Source: Paenibacillus sp. 1_12
Lineage (GTDB): Bacteria; Bacillota; Bacilli; Paenibacillales; NBRC-103111
Direction: 5' to 3'
NCBI RefSeq assembly: GCF_900114475.1
Contig: NZ_FOTE01000017.1
Coordinates: 1 to 64,000, forward strand
Length of the DNA: 64,000 nucleotides
Of the stretch, positions 1-8,100 are shown piece by piece; positions within the stretch are counted from its first letter, which is position 1; each line of letters begins with the position of its first letter. The notes below the pieces were generated by a model. The model saw nothing but the letters and a program-made list of their open reading frames with translations, was not told the origin of the DNA and searched no databases. A program made the translations under genes and the position numbers.

Positions 1-1
1 A

Positions 2-76
2 GGCCCGTTGGTCAAGTGGTTAAGACACCTCCCTTTCACGGAGGTAACAGGGGTTCGAGTCCCCTACGGGTCACCA
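2..76 (+). tRNA. tRNA-Glu (TTC)
   Basis: Cloverleaf with a 7-bp acceptor stem (GGCCCGT/ACGGGTC), anticodon loop CTTTCAC reading TTC, T-loop GTTCGAG and an encoded CCA. First tRNA visible of an operon that probably begins upstream of the window. Confidence 0.95.
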
Positions 77-82
77 AAGCAA

Positions 83-158
83 GGGCGCTTAGCTCAGCTG
101 GGAGAGCATCTGCCTTACAAGCAGAGGGTCGGCGGTTCGATCCCGTCAGCGCCCACCA
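83..158 (+). tRNA. tRNA-Val (TAC)
   Basis: Acceptor stem GGGCGCT/AGCGCCC, D-arm AGCTCAGCTGGGAGAGC, anticodon TAC, T-loop GTTCGAT, CCA encoded. Six bases after tRNA-Glu, in the same transcript. Confidence 0.95.
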
Positions 159-175
159 TATTTTTTATAGAATGA

Positions 176-249
<74 letters not shown>

Positions 250-288
250 CTTAAATTTTTCGAAGCTTACATACCTTCGAAACACTGT

Positions 289-365
289 GGAGCCGTGGTG
301 TAGTGGCCCAACATGCCTGCCTGTCACGCAGGAGATCGCGGGTTCGAATCCCGTCGGCTCCGCCA
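289..365 (+). tRNA. tRNA-Asp (GTC)
   Basis: Acceptor stem GGAGCCG/CGGCTCC, anticodon GTC in a normal 7-base loop, discriminator G, CCA encoded. Confidence 0.95.
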
Positions 366-444
366 CTTAATTTGACAAATAAGTTGACTCAAATAATTCA
401 TATCCCGTAAGGGTTTATTCGTTCTTTTCAAATGAACATAATAT

Positions 445-520
445 GGCGGTCGTGGCGAAGTGGTTAACGCATCGGTTTGTGGATCCGACACTCGAGGGTT
501 CAATTCCCTTCGATCGCCCA
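445..520 (+). tRNA. tRNA-His (GTG)
   Basis: Anticodon GTG. The gene carries the extra 5' G (position -1) facing C, the identity element of tRNA-His. The 3' end is CAT rather than a full CCA. Confidence 0.93.
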
Positions 521-539
521 TTTCTAAGATTAACCAAGT

Positions 540-614
540 TGGGGATTAGCCAAGCGGTAAGGCAACGGACTTTGACTCCGTCATCCCTAGGTTCGAATCC
601 TAGATCCCCAGCCA
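540..614 (+). tRNA. tRNA-Gln (TTG)
   Basis: Acceptor stem TGGGGAT/ATCCCCA beginning with a T-A pair, typical of tRNA-Gln; anticodon TTG; CCA encoded. Confidence 0.94.
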
Positions 615-623
615 TATAAATAT

Positions 624-699
624 GAGACATTAGCTCAGTTGGTAGAGCACCTGACTTTTAATCAGGGTGTCGTAGGTTCGAATCCTACATGTCTCACCA
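624..699 (+). tRNA. tRNA-Lys (TTT)
   Basis: Acceptor stem GAGACAT/ATGTCTC, D-loop AGCTCAGTTGGTAGAGC, anticodon TTT, CCA encoded. Confidence 0.95.
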
Positions 700-711
700 T
701 TAACACAATGC

Positions 712-791
712 GCGCGTATGGCGGAATTGGCAGACGCACCAGACTTAGGATCTGGCGGGCGACCGTGGGGGTTCAAGTCCCTCTACGCGCA
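712..791 (+). tRNA. tRNA-Leu (TAG)
   Basis: Class II tRNA with a long variable arm (CGGGCGACCGTGGG region), acceptor stem GCGCGTA/TACGCGC, anticodon TAG. CCA not encoded. Confidence 0.93.
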
Positions 792-800
792 TCATTTCAT

Positions 801-875
801 GCGGAAGTGGCTCAGCGGTAGAGCATCGCCTTGCCAAGGCGAGGGTCGCGGGTTCGATTCCCGTCTTCCGCTCCA
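801..875 (+). tRNA. tRNA-Gly (GCC)
   Basis: Acceptor stem GCGGAAG/CTTCCGC, anticodon GCC, CCA encoded. Confidence 0.95.
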
Positions 876-885
876 AAGAATATAA

Positions 886-968
886 GCCGGTATGGCGGAA
901 TTGGCAGACGCGCGCGACTCAAAATCGTGAGGGAAACCGTGGGGGTTCAAGTCCCTCTATCGGCACCA
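886..968 (+). tRNA. tRNA-Leu (CAA)
   Basis: Second class II leucine tRNA, with a long variable arm, acceptor stem GCCGGTA/TATCGGC, anticodon CAA and encoded CCA. Confidence 0.93.
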
Positions 969-976
969 TTAATTAA

Positions 977-1050
977 CGGGACGTAGCTCAGCTTGGTAGA
1001 GCACCTGGTTTGGGACCAGGGGGTCGCATGTTCAAATCGTGTCGTCCCGA
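977..1050 (+). tRNA. tRNA-Pro (TGG)
   Basis: Acceptor stem CGGGACG/CGTCCCG, anticodon TGG, T-loop GTTCAAAT. CCA not encoded. Confidence 0.94.
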
Positions 1051-1083
1051 TATTTTGCAAATTCTCAGGAGTTTGCCAGTCTT

Positions 1084-1154
1084 GCGGGTGTAGTTCAATG
1101 GTAGAACTTCAGCCTTCCAAGCTGATAGCGTGGGTTCGATTCCCATCACCCGCT
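1084..1154 (+). tRNA. tRNA-Gly (TCC)
   Basis: Acceptor stem GCGGGTG/CACCCGC, short D-loop, anticodon TCC. CCA not encoded. Last gene of the operon, followed at once by a terminator hairpin. Confidence 0.94.
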
Positions 1155-1166
1155 TCGTTTGCTAAG

Positions 1167-1198
1167 AAAAACCTTGGATTGCATATCAAGGTTTTTTT
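1167..1198 (+). terminator. Rho-independent terminator of the tRNA operon
   Basis: Inverted repeat AAAACCTTG / CAAGGTTTT with a 10-base loop, running into a T-tract. Confidence 0.85.
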
Positions 1199-1281
1199 GT
1201 TATACTTTTGTGCCTGAGATCCCCTTATTAATGGTGTATGACGTATTGTTTTTGAGTTTGTGGAGTTTATAAAATCAGTGC

Positions 1282-1310
1282 TTGCATCCTTCTCATATTT
1301 ATGATATATT
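1282..1310 (+). promoter_or_regulatory. Sigma-A-type promoter of tRNA-Arg
   Basis: TTGCAT (-35), 17-base spacer, TATATT (-10), placing the start a few bases before the tRNA at 1324. The tRNA is separated from the operon by a terminator, so an own promoter is expected. Confidence 0.7.
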
Positions 1311-1323
1311 ATAAATCGTTCTT

Positions 1324-1397
<74 letters not shown>

Positions 1398-1412
1398 TAT
1401 TGAATAACCATT

Positions 1413-1441
1413 AAAGCCGCGATGCTATCGCGGCTTTTTAT
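1413..1441 (+). terminator. Terminator after tRNA-Arg
   Basis: AAAGCCGCGAT, short loop, ATCGCGGCTTT followed by Ts. Strong GC stem. Confidence 0.85.
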
Positions 1442-1734
1442 ATTTTATTACATAAAATGAACAAATGACATATATAGCCGAGCAGAGAAAGTGGGCCCTT
1501 TTGGAAAAACGAAGTATTTGCCTTTGCATAAGGATTTTTACCCATATGGGTTAAGAATAGAAAGAATCCTTCTTCAGCAGCGACTGGAAGAAGGGTCTGC
1601 TTTCGAAGCGCCTCCTTTCGGTCATTATGTTTTGTTCATCTTATATAGCCGCTTTTACTCCAAGTACTAGAACATAATATGTCGTTATTCAGCAGTTTTT
1701 TTCTATAAGCACTTGTGAATTTTTAAGGTGCGTC
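1442..1734. other. Intergenic region without a recognised gene
   Basis: About 290 bases between tRNA-Arg and the kduD promoter. No convincing reading frame. There is a small palindrome (CCCATATGGG) near 1550 and an imperfect hairpin CTTCTTCAGCAG/CTGGAAGAAG near 1570-1595, without a T-tract. A leader or small RNA is possible but not shown. Confidence 0.4.
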
Positions 1735-1763
1735 TGGCAACTGCGAGGCACTTCACTTATAAT
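1735..1763 (+). promoter_or_regulatory. Candidate promoter of kduD-kdgK
   Basis: A perfect TATAAT at 1758-1763, 17 bases after a weak -35 (TGGCAA). It lies about 70 bases before the kduD start and is the best promoter match in the gap. Confidence 0.5.
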
Positions 1764-1832
1764 AAAGAAGGCAGATAGCTAAGTATATTAGCTTTCCGAA
1801 TAGCACATAAAATGTTTGAACGGGGTGTAAAG

Positions 1833-2588
1833 ATGTCTTTTTTTGATTTGTCAGGTAAAGTAGCCATCGTAACAGGTGGAGCAGTAGGCTTGGGCGGTGG
1901 AATCTCATTAGGTTTGGCACAGGCAGGCGCTGATATTGTGATTGTTACGAGCAATGATCGGAACCGTGAAACGCAGCAGCAAATTGAAGCTATGGGACGG
2001 AAGGTCCATACAATTGTAGCCAATTTGTCGGACGAAAAAGAATTGCCTCGGATCGTAAGTGAAACGCTCTCAGTTTTTGGGAAAATTGATATTTTGGTTA
2101 ATAACGCTGGAATTATTCGTCGTACACCTGCGGCTGACCATGCTGCTCAAGACTGGCACGATGTGATTAATTTGAATATGAACTCTGTTTTCTTTTTGTG
2201 CCAGCTTGTAGGTAATGAGATGATCAAACAGGGCTCTGGTAAAATAATAAATATAGCTTCCATGTTGAGCTTTCAAGGCGGGATTAATGTTCCGGGCTAT
2301 ACAGCTTCCAAACATGCTGTAGCAGGGATTACAAAGGCCTTGGCTAACGAGTGGGCAAGTAAAGGTGTACAGATCAACGCGATCGCACCTGGATATATGG
2401 ATACAGATAATACGGCTGCTATACGTGCCGATCAAGATCGTAATGCGCAAATTTTGGCTCGAATTCCTGCAGGTCGTTGGGGAACGACATTAGATTTGCA
2501 AGGCCCTGCTGTATTCCTAGCTTCATCAGCCTCTGATTATATGAACGGCCACATAATGTGTGTCGATGGCGGGTGGATGAATCGATAA
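1833..2588 (+). CDS. kduD: 2-dehydro-3-deoxy-D-gluconate 5-dehydrogenase
   Basis: A 251-residue short-chain dehydrogenase that reduces 2,5-diketo-3-deoxygluconate to 2-keto-3-deoxygluconate (KDG) with NAD(P)H, a step in breakdown of pectin and uronate polymers. The Rossmann motif TGGAVGLGGG is near residue 16, NNAG follows in the middle, and the catalytic Ser-Tyr-Lys are seen in IASM and YTASK. The opening MSFFDLSGKVAIVTGG and the end CVDGGWMNR are typical of KduD and set it apart from other dehydrogenases. ATG at 1833 is preferred over the ATG 21 bases upstream because GGGGTG lies 6 bases before it. The stop overlaps the kdgK start (TAATG), so the two genes are translationally coupled. Confidence 0.88.
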   Translation: MSFFDLSGKVAIVTGGAVGLGGGISLGLAQAGADIVIVTSNDRNRETQQQIEAMGRKVHTIVANLSDEKELPRIVSETLSVFGKIDILVNNAGIIRRTPAADHAAQDWHDVINLNMNSVFFLCQLVGNEMIKQGSGKIINIASMLSFQGGINVPGYTASKHAVAGITKALANEWASKGVQINAIAPGYMDTDNTAAIRADQDRNAQILARIPAGRWGTTLDLQGPAVFLASSASDYMNGHIMCVDGGWMNR

Positions 2589-3571
2589 TGGCAAACGAAC
2601 AAAGTTCTAATCGGACTCAAATGTTTCAGCCAGAACTGATCACATTCGGTGAAACGATGGCGCTAATGATGCCGGCAAATTCTAAGGGTATCGAATATTC
2701 CACACAATTTCAAAGCTTGTTCGGTGGTGCAGAGAGCAATGTAGCTATTGGAGTTGCACGTCTTGGGCATCGTGTCGGTTGGTTTAGCCGTCTCGGTAAA
2801 GATCCTTTTGGACAAGTTATATTGAAAAAACTTCGTGGTGAGGGCGTGGACGTCTCCCATGTCGAACTGACACCAGAGGCTCCAACAGGTTTGATGCTTC
2901 GTGAGGTCGTATCAGGGAAAACTTCCGTTTACTACTATCGTAAAGGCTCTGCTGCCAGTACTTTGAAGCCGGAGCATCTGGACGAGGATTATATCAAGCA
3001 GGCGAAGTTTCTCCATGTGACGGGCATTACACCAGCGCTCAGCGCGTCATGCCGTGAAGCCGCTATCGAAGCTATGAGAATTGCACGCAAGCATGGGGTA
3101 AAGGTTTGCTTTGACCCTAATCTGCGACTGAAGCTATGGTCGTTGGATGAGGCAAGAGAAGTCCTGCTGGAAATGGCCAAAGAGGCCGATTATTTCCTTC
3201 CAGGATTGGACGAGCTGAAGCTGTTGTATCAAACGGAAAGTTTTGAAGAGATAGTAGAGAAGTTAAGAGAATTAAATGCCGTGTCCATCGTAAAAGGTGG
3301 AGATGATGTGACTTATGTAGTCGAGAAGGATTCAGTTCAGTCTGTGCCTTACTTCAAAGTAGATCAGGTCGTGGATACAATTGGCGCCGGAGACGGTTTC
3401 TGCGCTGGATTTATTGTAGGACTATTAAAAGATTATTCGCATGCAGAAGCAGTGCGTTTAGGTAACCTGATCGGCAGTATGGTCGTGCAGATGGAAGGCG
3501 ATTGGGAAGGCATCCCAACTTGGGAACAGGTTGAAGCCGTGCTGAACAATGTGAAGCATGTAGAGCGTTAA
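2588..3571 (+). CDS. kdgK: 2-keto-3-deoxygluconate kinase (PfkB family)
   Basis: Phosphorylates KDG to 2-keto-3-deoxy-6-phosphogluconate (KDPG), the second step of this operon. It is a 327-residue ribokinase-fold (PfkB) protein: the substrate-side motif GGAESNVA is at about residues 46-53 and the ATP/anion-hole motif DTIGAGDGF at 263-271, with Asp269 the expected catalytic base. The ATG overlaps the kduD stop by one base, the usual sign of coupled translation. An upstream in-frame ATG lies inside kduD and has no ribosome site. Family membership is certain; KDG rather than another sugar is inferred from kduD and kdgA on either side. Confidence 0.87.
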   Translation: MANEQSSNRTQMFQPELITFGETMALMMPANSKGIEYSTQFQSLFGGAESNVAIGVARLGHRVGWFSRLGKDPFGQVILKKLRGEGVDVSHVELTPEAPTGLMLREVVSGKTSVYYYRKGSAASTLKPEHLDEDYIKQAKFLHVTGITPALSASCREAAIEAMRIARKHGVKVCFDPNLRLKLWSLDEAREVLLEMAKEADYFLPGLDELKLLYQTESFEEIVEKLRELNAVSIVKGGDDVTYVVEKDSVQSVPYFKVDQVVDTIGAGDGFCAGFIVGLLKDYSHAEAVRLGNLIGSMVVQMEGDWEGIPTWEQVEAVLNNVKHVER

Positions 3572-3600
3572 AATAGCTTTGCTTAACAAGCATCGGAGTA

Positions 3601-3900
3601 TCACATGCAGGCATCATCCCAAAAGTAAAGCTTGTCCCAAAGTGGCCAAAGCGACCCGAGAACAGGTAGTAACGCATACAAGCACCACACCTAAAGTAAA
3701 GCTTGTCCCGAAGGGGCCAAAGCGACCCGAGAACAGGTAGTCTCGCATATAGGCACCACACCAAAAGTAAAGCTTGTCCCGAAGGGGCCAAAGCGACCCG
3801 AGAACAGATAGTCTCGCATACAGGCATCACCAAAAATAAAGCGTGTCCCATAGGGACGAAAGCGGCCCGAGAACCCAACCTTATGCATACGTGCCGAGGG
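3601..3900. repeat. Four tandem copies of a 71-bp intergenic repeat
   Basis: Units begin at about 3622, 3693, 3764 and 3833 (spacing 71, 71, 69). Each has AAAGTAAAGCTTGTCCC, then GGCCAAAGCGACCCGAGAACA and GTAGTCTCGCATA or close variants. Units 2 and 3 are nearly identical; unit 4 has drifted most. Each can form weak internal hairpins. The array lies between kdgK and kdgA on the same strand, so it is probably transcribed. There are no unique spacers, so it is not CRISPR. Long frames on the minus strand here are by-products of the repetition. Confidence 0.85.
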
Positions 3901-3982
3901 AGTCCAGAGGGCAACGCCCTTTGGGGCCCTCCCTATAGGGAGGGTTTGGGAGGGTAACTCTCTCATGAAAGGATGATCTAAC

Positions 3983-4645
3983 ATGAAAAAAATCAAACTT
4001 TTACAGCAAATTAGCAAGGAAGGTGTAGTCGCAGTTCTACGCGGAGAGACACCGGATGAAGTAGTAGAAATGGCTGAGCAAGCCATTGAGGGCGGTATTA
4101 AAGTTATTGAAGTCACAATGACGGTTCCGTTTGCACTGCAAGCGATCGAGAAATTGGCTAAAAAATATTCCAGCTCTGCGCAGGATCCATCCAAATACGC
4201 GATTATTGGCGTAGGAACAGTCCTGGATCCTGAAACGGCACGCATCGCCATCCTAAGCGGCTCCGAGTTTGTTGTAGGGCCTGCTTTGAATCCGGCAACC
4301 GTGACCTTGTGTAATCGGTACCGTATACCTGTAATGCCGGGTGTAATGACGATTCAAGAGATTCAGCAGGCACTGGAGCTCGGTGTAGACATAGTGAAGC
4401 TGTTCCCTGGCAACCTGTATTCCCCAGCAACAATCAAGGCAATCAAAGGTCCATTGCCGCAAGCAAATATTATGCCAACCGGTGGCGTATCACTCAGCAA
4501 TTTGGCCGAGTGGGTTAAAGCGGGCGCAGTTGCTGTAGGAATTGGCTCCGACTTAACTACGGATGCGTTAAAAGCAGGCGATTATAGTCTTGTCGCTAAA
4601 AAGGCAGCTCAATACATCGAGGCTTATCAAGCAGCCAAGCAGTAA
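3983..4645 (+). CDS. kdgA: KDPG / 4-hydroxy-2-oxoglutarate aldolase
   Basis: Class I aldolase (KdgA/Eda family) splitting KDPG into pyruvate and glyceraldehyde-3-phosphate, the last step of the pathway begun by kduD and kdgK. The 220-residue TIM-barrel has the substrate motif GIKVIEVTMTVPFA near residues 38-51, GVGTVLD near 76, and the Schiff-base lysine in VKLFPG (Lys139). GAAAGGATG stands 8-10 bases before the ATG. It is about 410 bases from kdgK, with the tandem-repeat array between, so it may be co-transcribed or have its own promoter. The final GIGSDLTTDAL is usual for the family. Confidence 0.88.
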   Translation: MKKIKLLQQISKEGVVAVLRGETPDEVVEMAEQAIEGGIKVIEVTMTVPFALQAIEKLAKKYSSSAQDPSKYAIIGVGTVLDPETARIAILSGSEFVVGPALNPATVTLCNRYRIPVMPGVMTIQEIQQALELGVDIVKLFPGNLYSPATIKAIKGPLPQANIMPTGGVSLSNLAEWVKAGAVAVGIGSDLTTDALKAGDYSLVAKKAAQYIEAYQAAKQ

Positions 4646-5116
4646 TCCTAATTATATACAATAATTTTTAACAAGGATCAGCAGTTGATGGAAGCTCCGT
4701 GTTTCCATCAGCCTGCCGATTAAGAGAGCAAAATTAAGGATACGTCGAAATAACCGCTCCCAATCGTACTATGCCACGATAGAACCTCTCTGTTATTGTT
4801 CGAGAGCTTTGTTGTAGATCTAAGCTGATAAGCTCAATACCCTCAGACTCATCTCCATAAACTTTATAAAACATAGGTCAATACCGCAGATAAAAAATCT
4901 GTTTCTACATATATGCAAAGCTTCTTCTCATATGCTTGTTAAGCCTAATTCACCCTTTGGGTTGCATGAAGTAGGGTCTCCTTTGTTAGTCCCTTATCAT
5001 ATGGTTTCGTTCATCTCATTTAGAGAGATTAAATAGGTGATAAGATGAATGCATCCTGTAGCCGATTCTCGCAGTGCCAGTATATCTTCATTATACAAAT
5101 AGCATACAATTTGAAA
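4646..5116. other. Intergenic region between kdgA and the gltB terminator
   Basis: About 470 bases, AT-rich. A hairpin GATGGAA/TTCCATC at about 4688-4712 after kdgA lacks a clear T-tract but could end that transcript weakly. No other gene, RNA family or conserved site is recognised. Confidence 0.4.
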
Positions 5117-5159
5117 CAAAAAACCATCCCGCCGAGAGTACAGCTTCGGCAAAGATGGT
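5117..5159 (-). terminator. Terminator of gltB
   Basis: Read on the minus strand: ACCATC with an inner GCCGAAG/CTCTCGGC stem and GATGGT, followed by TTTTTTGTTT. It begins 16 bases past the gltB stop. Confidence 0.8.
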
Positions 5160-5174
5160 CTATTTTGATTGGGA

Positions 5175-8100
5175 TTATTCAGTTGCTACGGATTGGTCAG
5201 CCTGAAGGCCAACTGGTGCGATACGTACAAAGCTGATTTCCAAATTGCTCAGCAAATGCTGTATCGTGTCTGCCGCATCCTGTTGTCCCGAGCCAAGCAG
5301 CTCTTGGTGGTAAGCGGTAAGCAGCTCGTTTAAATCCTTGCTGCTCTGCGCGCCAATTTTCTCGATCTTAACTTTGGCACCCTTGGCAATACGACGAGTG
5401 ATGGCTTGCTCATCCAAGCCCATTTCAGGCACAAGACGTTGATAAATCACACCGCCCGTCATTCCTGCGCAGATCCAAGGGCCTGGATCACCAAGCACAA
5501 CTGCGCGGCCATTAGTCATATATTCAAAGGCGAAGCCCTTCAGGTTCGCACGGCTTGCGATACCGCCAAGCTCATCTTGCAAAGGTGTGTTGATTTCGCC
5601 GCCAAATACGACATCGGCACCGGAAAAGCGGATGCAGGCGCGGCTGTCGGCATTGCCCTGAATAAGGAATAGCCCTTTTTGAGCGCCGTAGCCGAACGAT
5701 TTACCTACGGAGCCGTTAATGTATTGATTGTTTTTGCTTGGTGACTTCAGAATGTTGATTCTTCCACCAAACGACATTTTGCCAACACCGTCCTCAGCAC
5801 CGCCGTGTACAGTAATTTGCAAGCCTTGAGCGTTAAAAGCTCCAAGTCCATTACCTGGTACAGAACCGTCTGTTAAGTTCAACGATACGGCTGGCAATGC
5901 TTCATAACTCCCGTCGAAACGATTTCTTACACGGTGGCTTGCATATCGAGTGCCCAGGATTCGGGACTCGGCATCGACCTTGGACCAGTTACGTTGAATT
6001 GGAGTCTGAAAGCTCAGGGAATCAGGGAAGAACTCTTGCCCTTCTGCACCTGCTGCAATTCGAATATCAGATGAGATCTCGGAAGCGTCTTGAGCATCCA
6101 TGGCAGCTGTAAAGGAAATAGGTGCGGGCCGAAGAATTTCGCTTAAGTCAATTTTATCGAGACCTTTCATTTGCTGCAATAAATCAGAGCGTCCAACAAG
6201 CTCTTGTGCATGGTGGAATCCAAGCTGAGCAACGATTTCTCGAATTTCTTCCCCCATACCGCCGAACAATCTCACAAGCGAATCGACAGCTGTATCATAA
6301 ACACGCGGGACGAAGCGGCGCAAGCCTTTTTCCTCGGCTTCCTCCATGGAATCAATTTGAGTCGCTATCCCTACATGGCAAGTATCCAAGTGACAGCCGC
6401 GACAGGTTGTGCAGCCAATTGCTTGCATGGAGATACTACCAAAACCACATCGGTTGGCGCCAAGCATCATCATTTTGACGACATCGGCACCGGATTTCAA
6501 GCCGCCGTCAGACCAAAGCTCAACCTTGTGACGTAGCCCAGCTTCAATTAAAGCCACGTGAGCAAGCTTTGTACCAATTTCGGTCGGTAAACCCACATGT
6601 GTCAAGGAATGGATACGCGCCGCGCCTGTGCCGCCGTCAAATCCTGACAGTGTTATTACTTCCGCACCTGCTTTGGCGACTCCGACAACAATGGTTCCAA
6701 TACCGGGAACTACCGGAACCTTGACGATGATTTTAGCTTTGCGTCCACTGGCTTCCTTCAATTCGGAAATAATTTGAGATAAGTCCTCGATTGAATAAAT
6801 ATCATGGTTATTGGATGGAGATATCAAATCGGAACCGATAGTAGCATTCCGTGCTGCTGCGATCTTGGCAGTAACCTTTGAGCCTGGCAGATGCCCGCCT
6901 TCACCAGGCTTGGCGCCTTGACCAATTTTAATTTCCAGAAAGGCTACCGCATTGGCAAGCTCGATGTTAATCCCGAAACGGCCAGAAGCAACCTGCGCTC
7001 CGCGTGTCTTGGTATAGCGGCCGAGCATATCTTTAATTTCTCCGCCTTCGCCGTTCATGGTGACCATGTTCAATCGTTCACCTGCTTCTGCATAAGCGCG
7101 GAATGCCGTTTCATTCTGCGATCCGAACGACATGGAGGATATCAGCATAGGCAGGTCATGTCCGCCAACGCCAATATCAACTTGAGATGCCTTAAGCGGC
7201 GTGCGACCTTCCTGAAGTGCTTTGTCATAGTTGAAGTCGGCAACGTGACGAATCGAAATCGGATTGCGCTGCTCTTCCTCGCGAAGCTTATCGCGATAGT
7301 CGCTGTAAGGAGCTGTCCCCGATGCTGCTTCACCCAATGCTTTCCACATTCTTTGGAAGAAGTGGAAGTTGCGGGCCGCTTTAGCTTTCGGATTCGTGAA
7401 GTCCTGATAACGAGCTTCAGCATCTTTTTCAAGCTCTGCAAAACCTGTACCGGCATGTTCACTGCCTAAATAATTAACAATGTCAAGCATATCGGCAAGC
7501 TCCGGCTTGAGGCCAATCGATGAGAAAAAGCGGGTATAGCCACGCAGCTCGTGCGTACCGATAGTCGAAATGACTTTTTCTAATCCTTTAGTTAGAGCAC
7601 TGTAAACCTTGCGTGCGGCTGGCGCGCCGTTTTTGGCTGATGCCGTTGCGAATAAGAGATAAGGTGACAAAATATCGGCACCGAGTCCACAAGCGACAGC
7701 AATATCATGCAGATTGCGAATAGCGGCTGTGCGCAAAATGAGGGTAGCTTGACGGCGCAGGTTGTGGCCATTGGGCAGCTTTTCACCTCTAAGGGCGATG
7801 TCGACCTGGGATACCGCAAGATGCGGGTCAATGAACAGTCGATCATTTTGATGAGCATCGGCATCATCCAAAATAATAAGCATTGCCCCATTACGAACAG
7901 CCGCAATCGCTTCTGCAGCCAATGCATTTAAAGCGTCCTTTAAAGCGGAGCCTCGTGCAAACGTAGTGGACAATACGACGACAGCATGGTCGCCTTGGGC
8001 AGTGAACAGTGCGCGAATTTGCTCCAAGCTTAATTGATTTAGCTCCGTAAATGAATTTTCGGCGTTGCTGCCTTCAAGCACCAGTGGTGCAAGCAGTTCT

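Noticed and set aside
3601-3900. CRISPR array
   Set aside because: Units follow each other directly without unique spacers, and no cas genes are present.
3411-3914. Long minus-strand frame across the tandem repeats
   Set aside because: Its repeated peptide comes from the DNA repeat; no ribosome site, and it overlaps kdgK.
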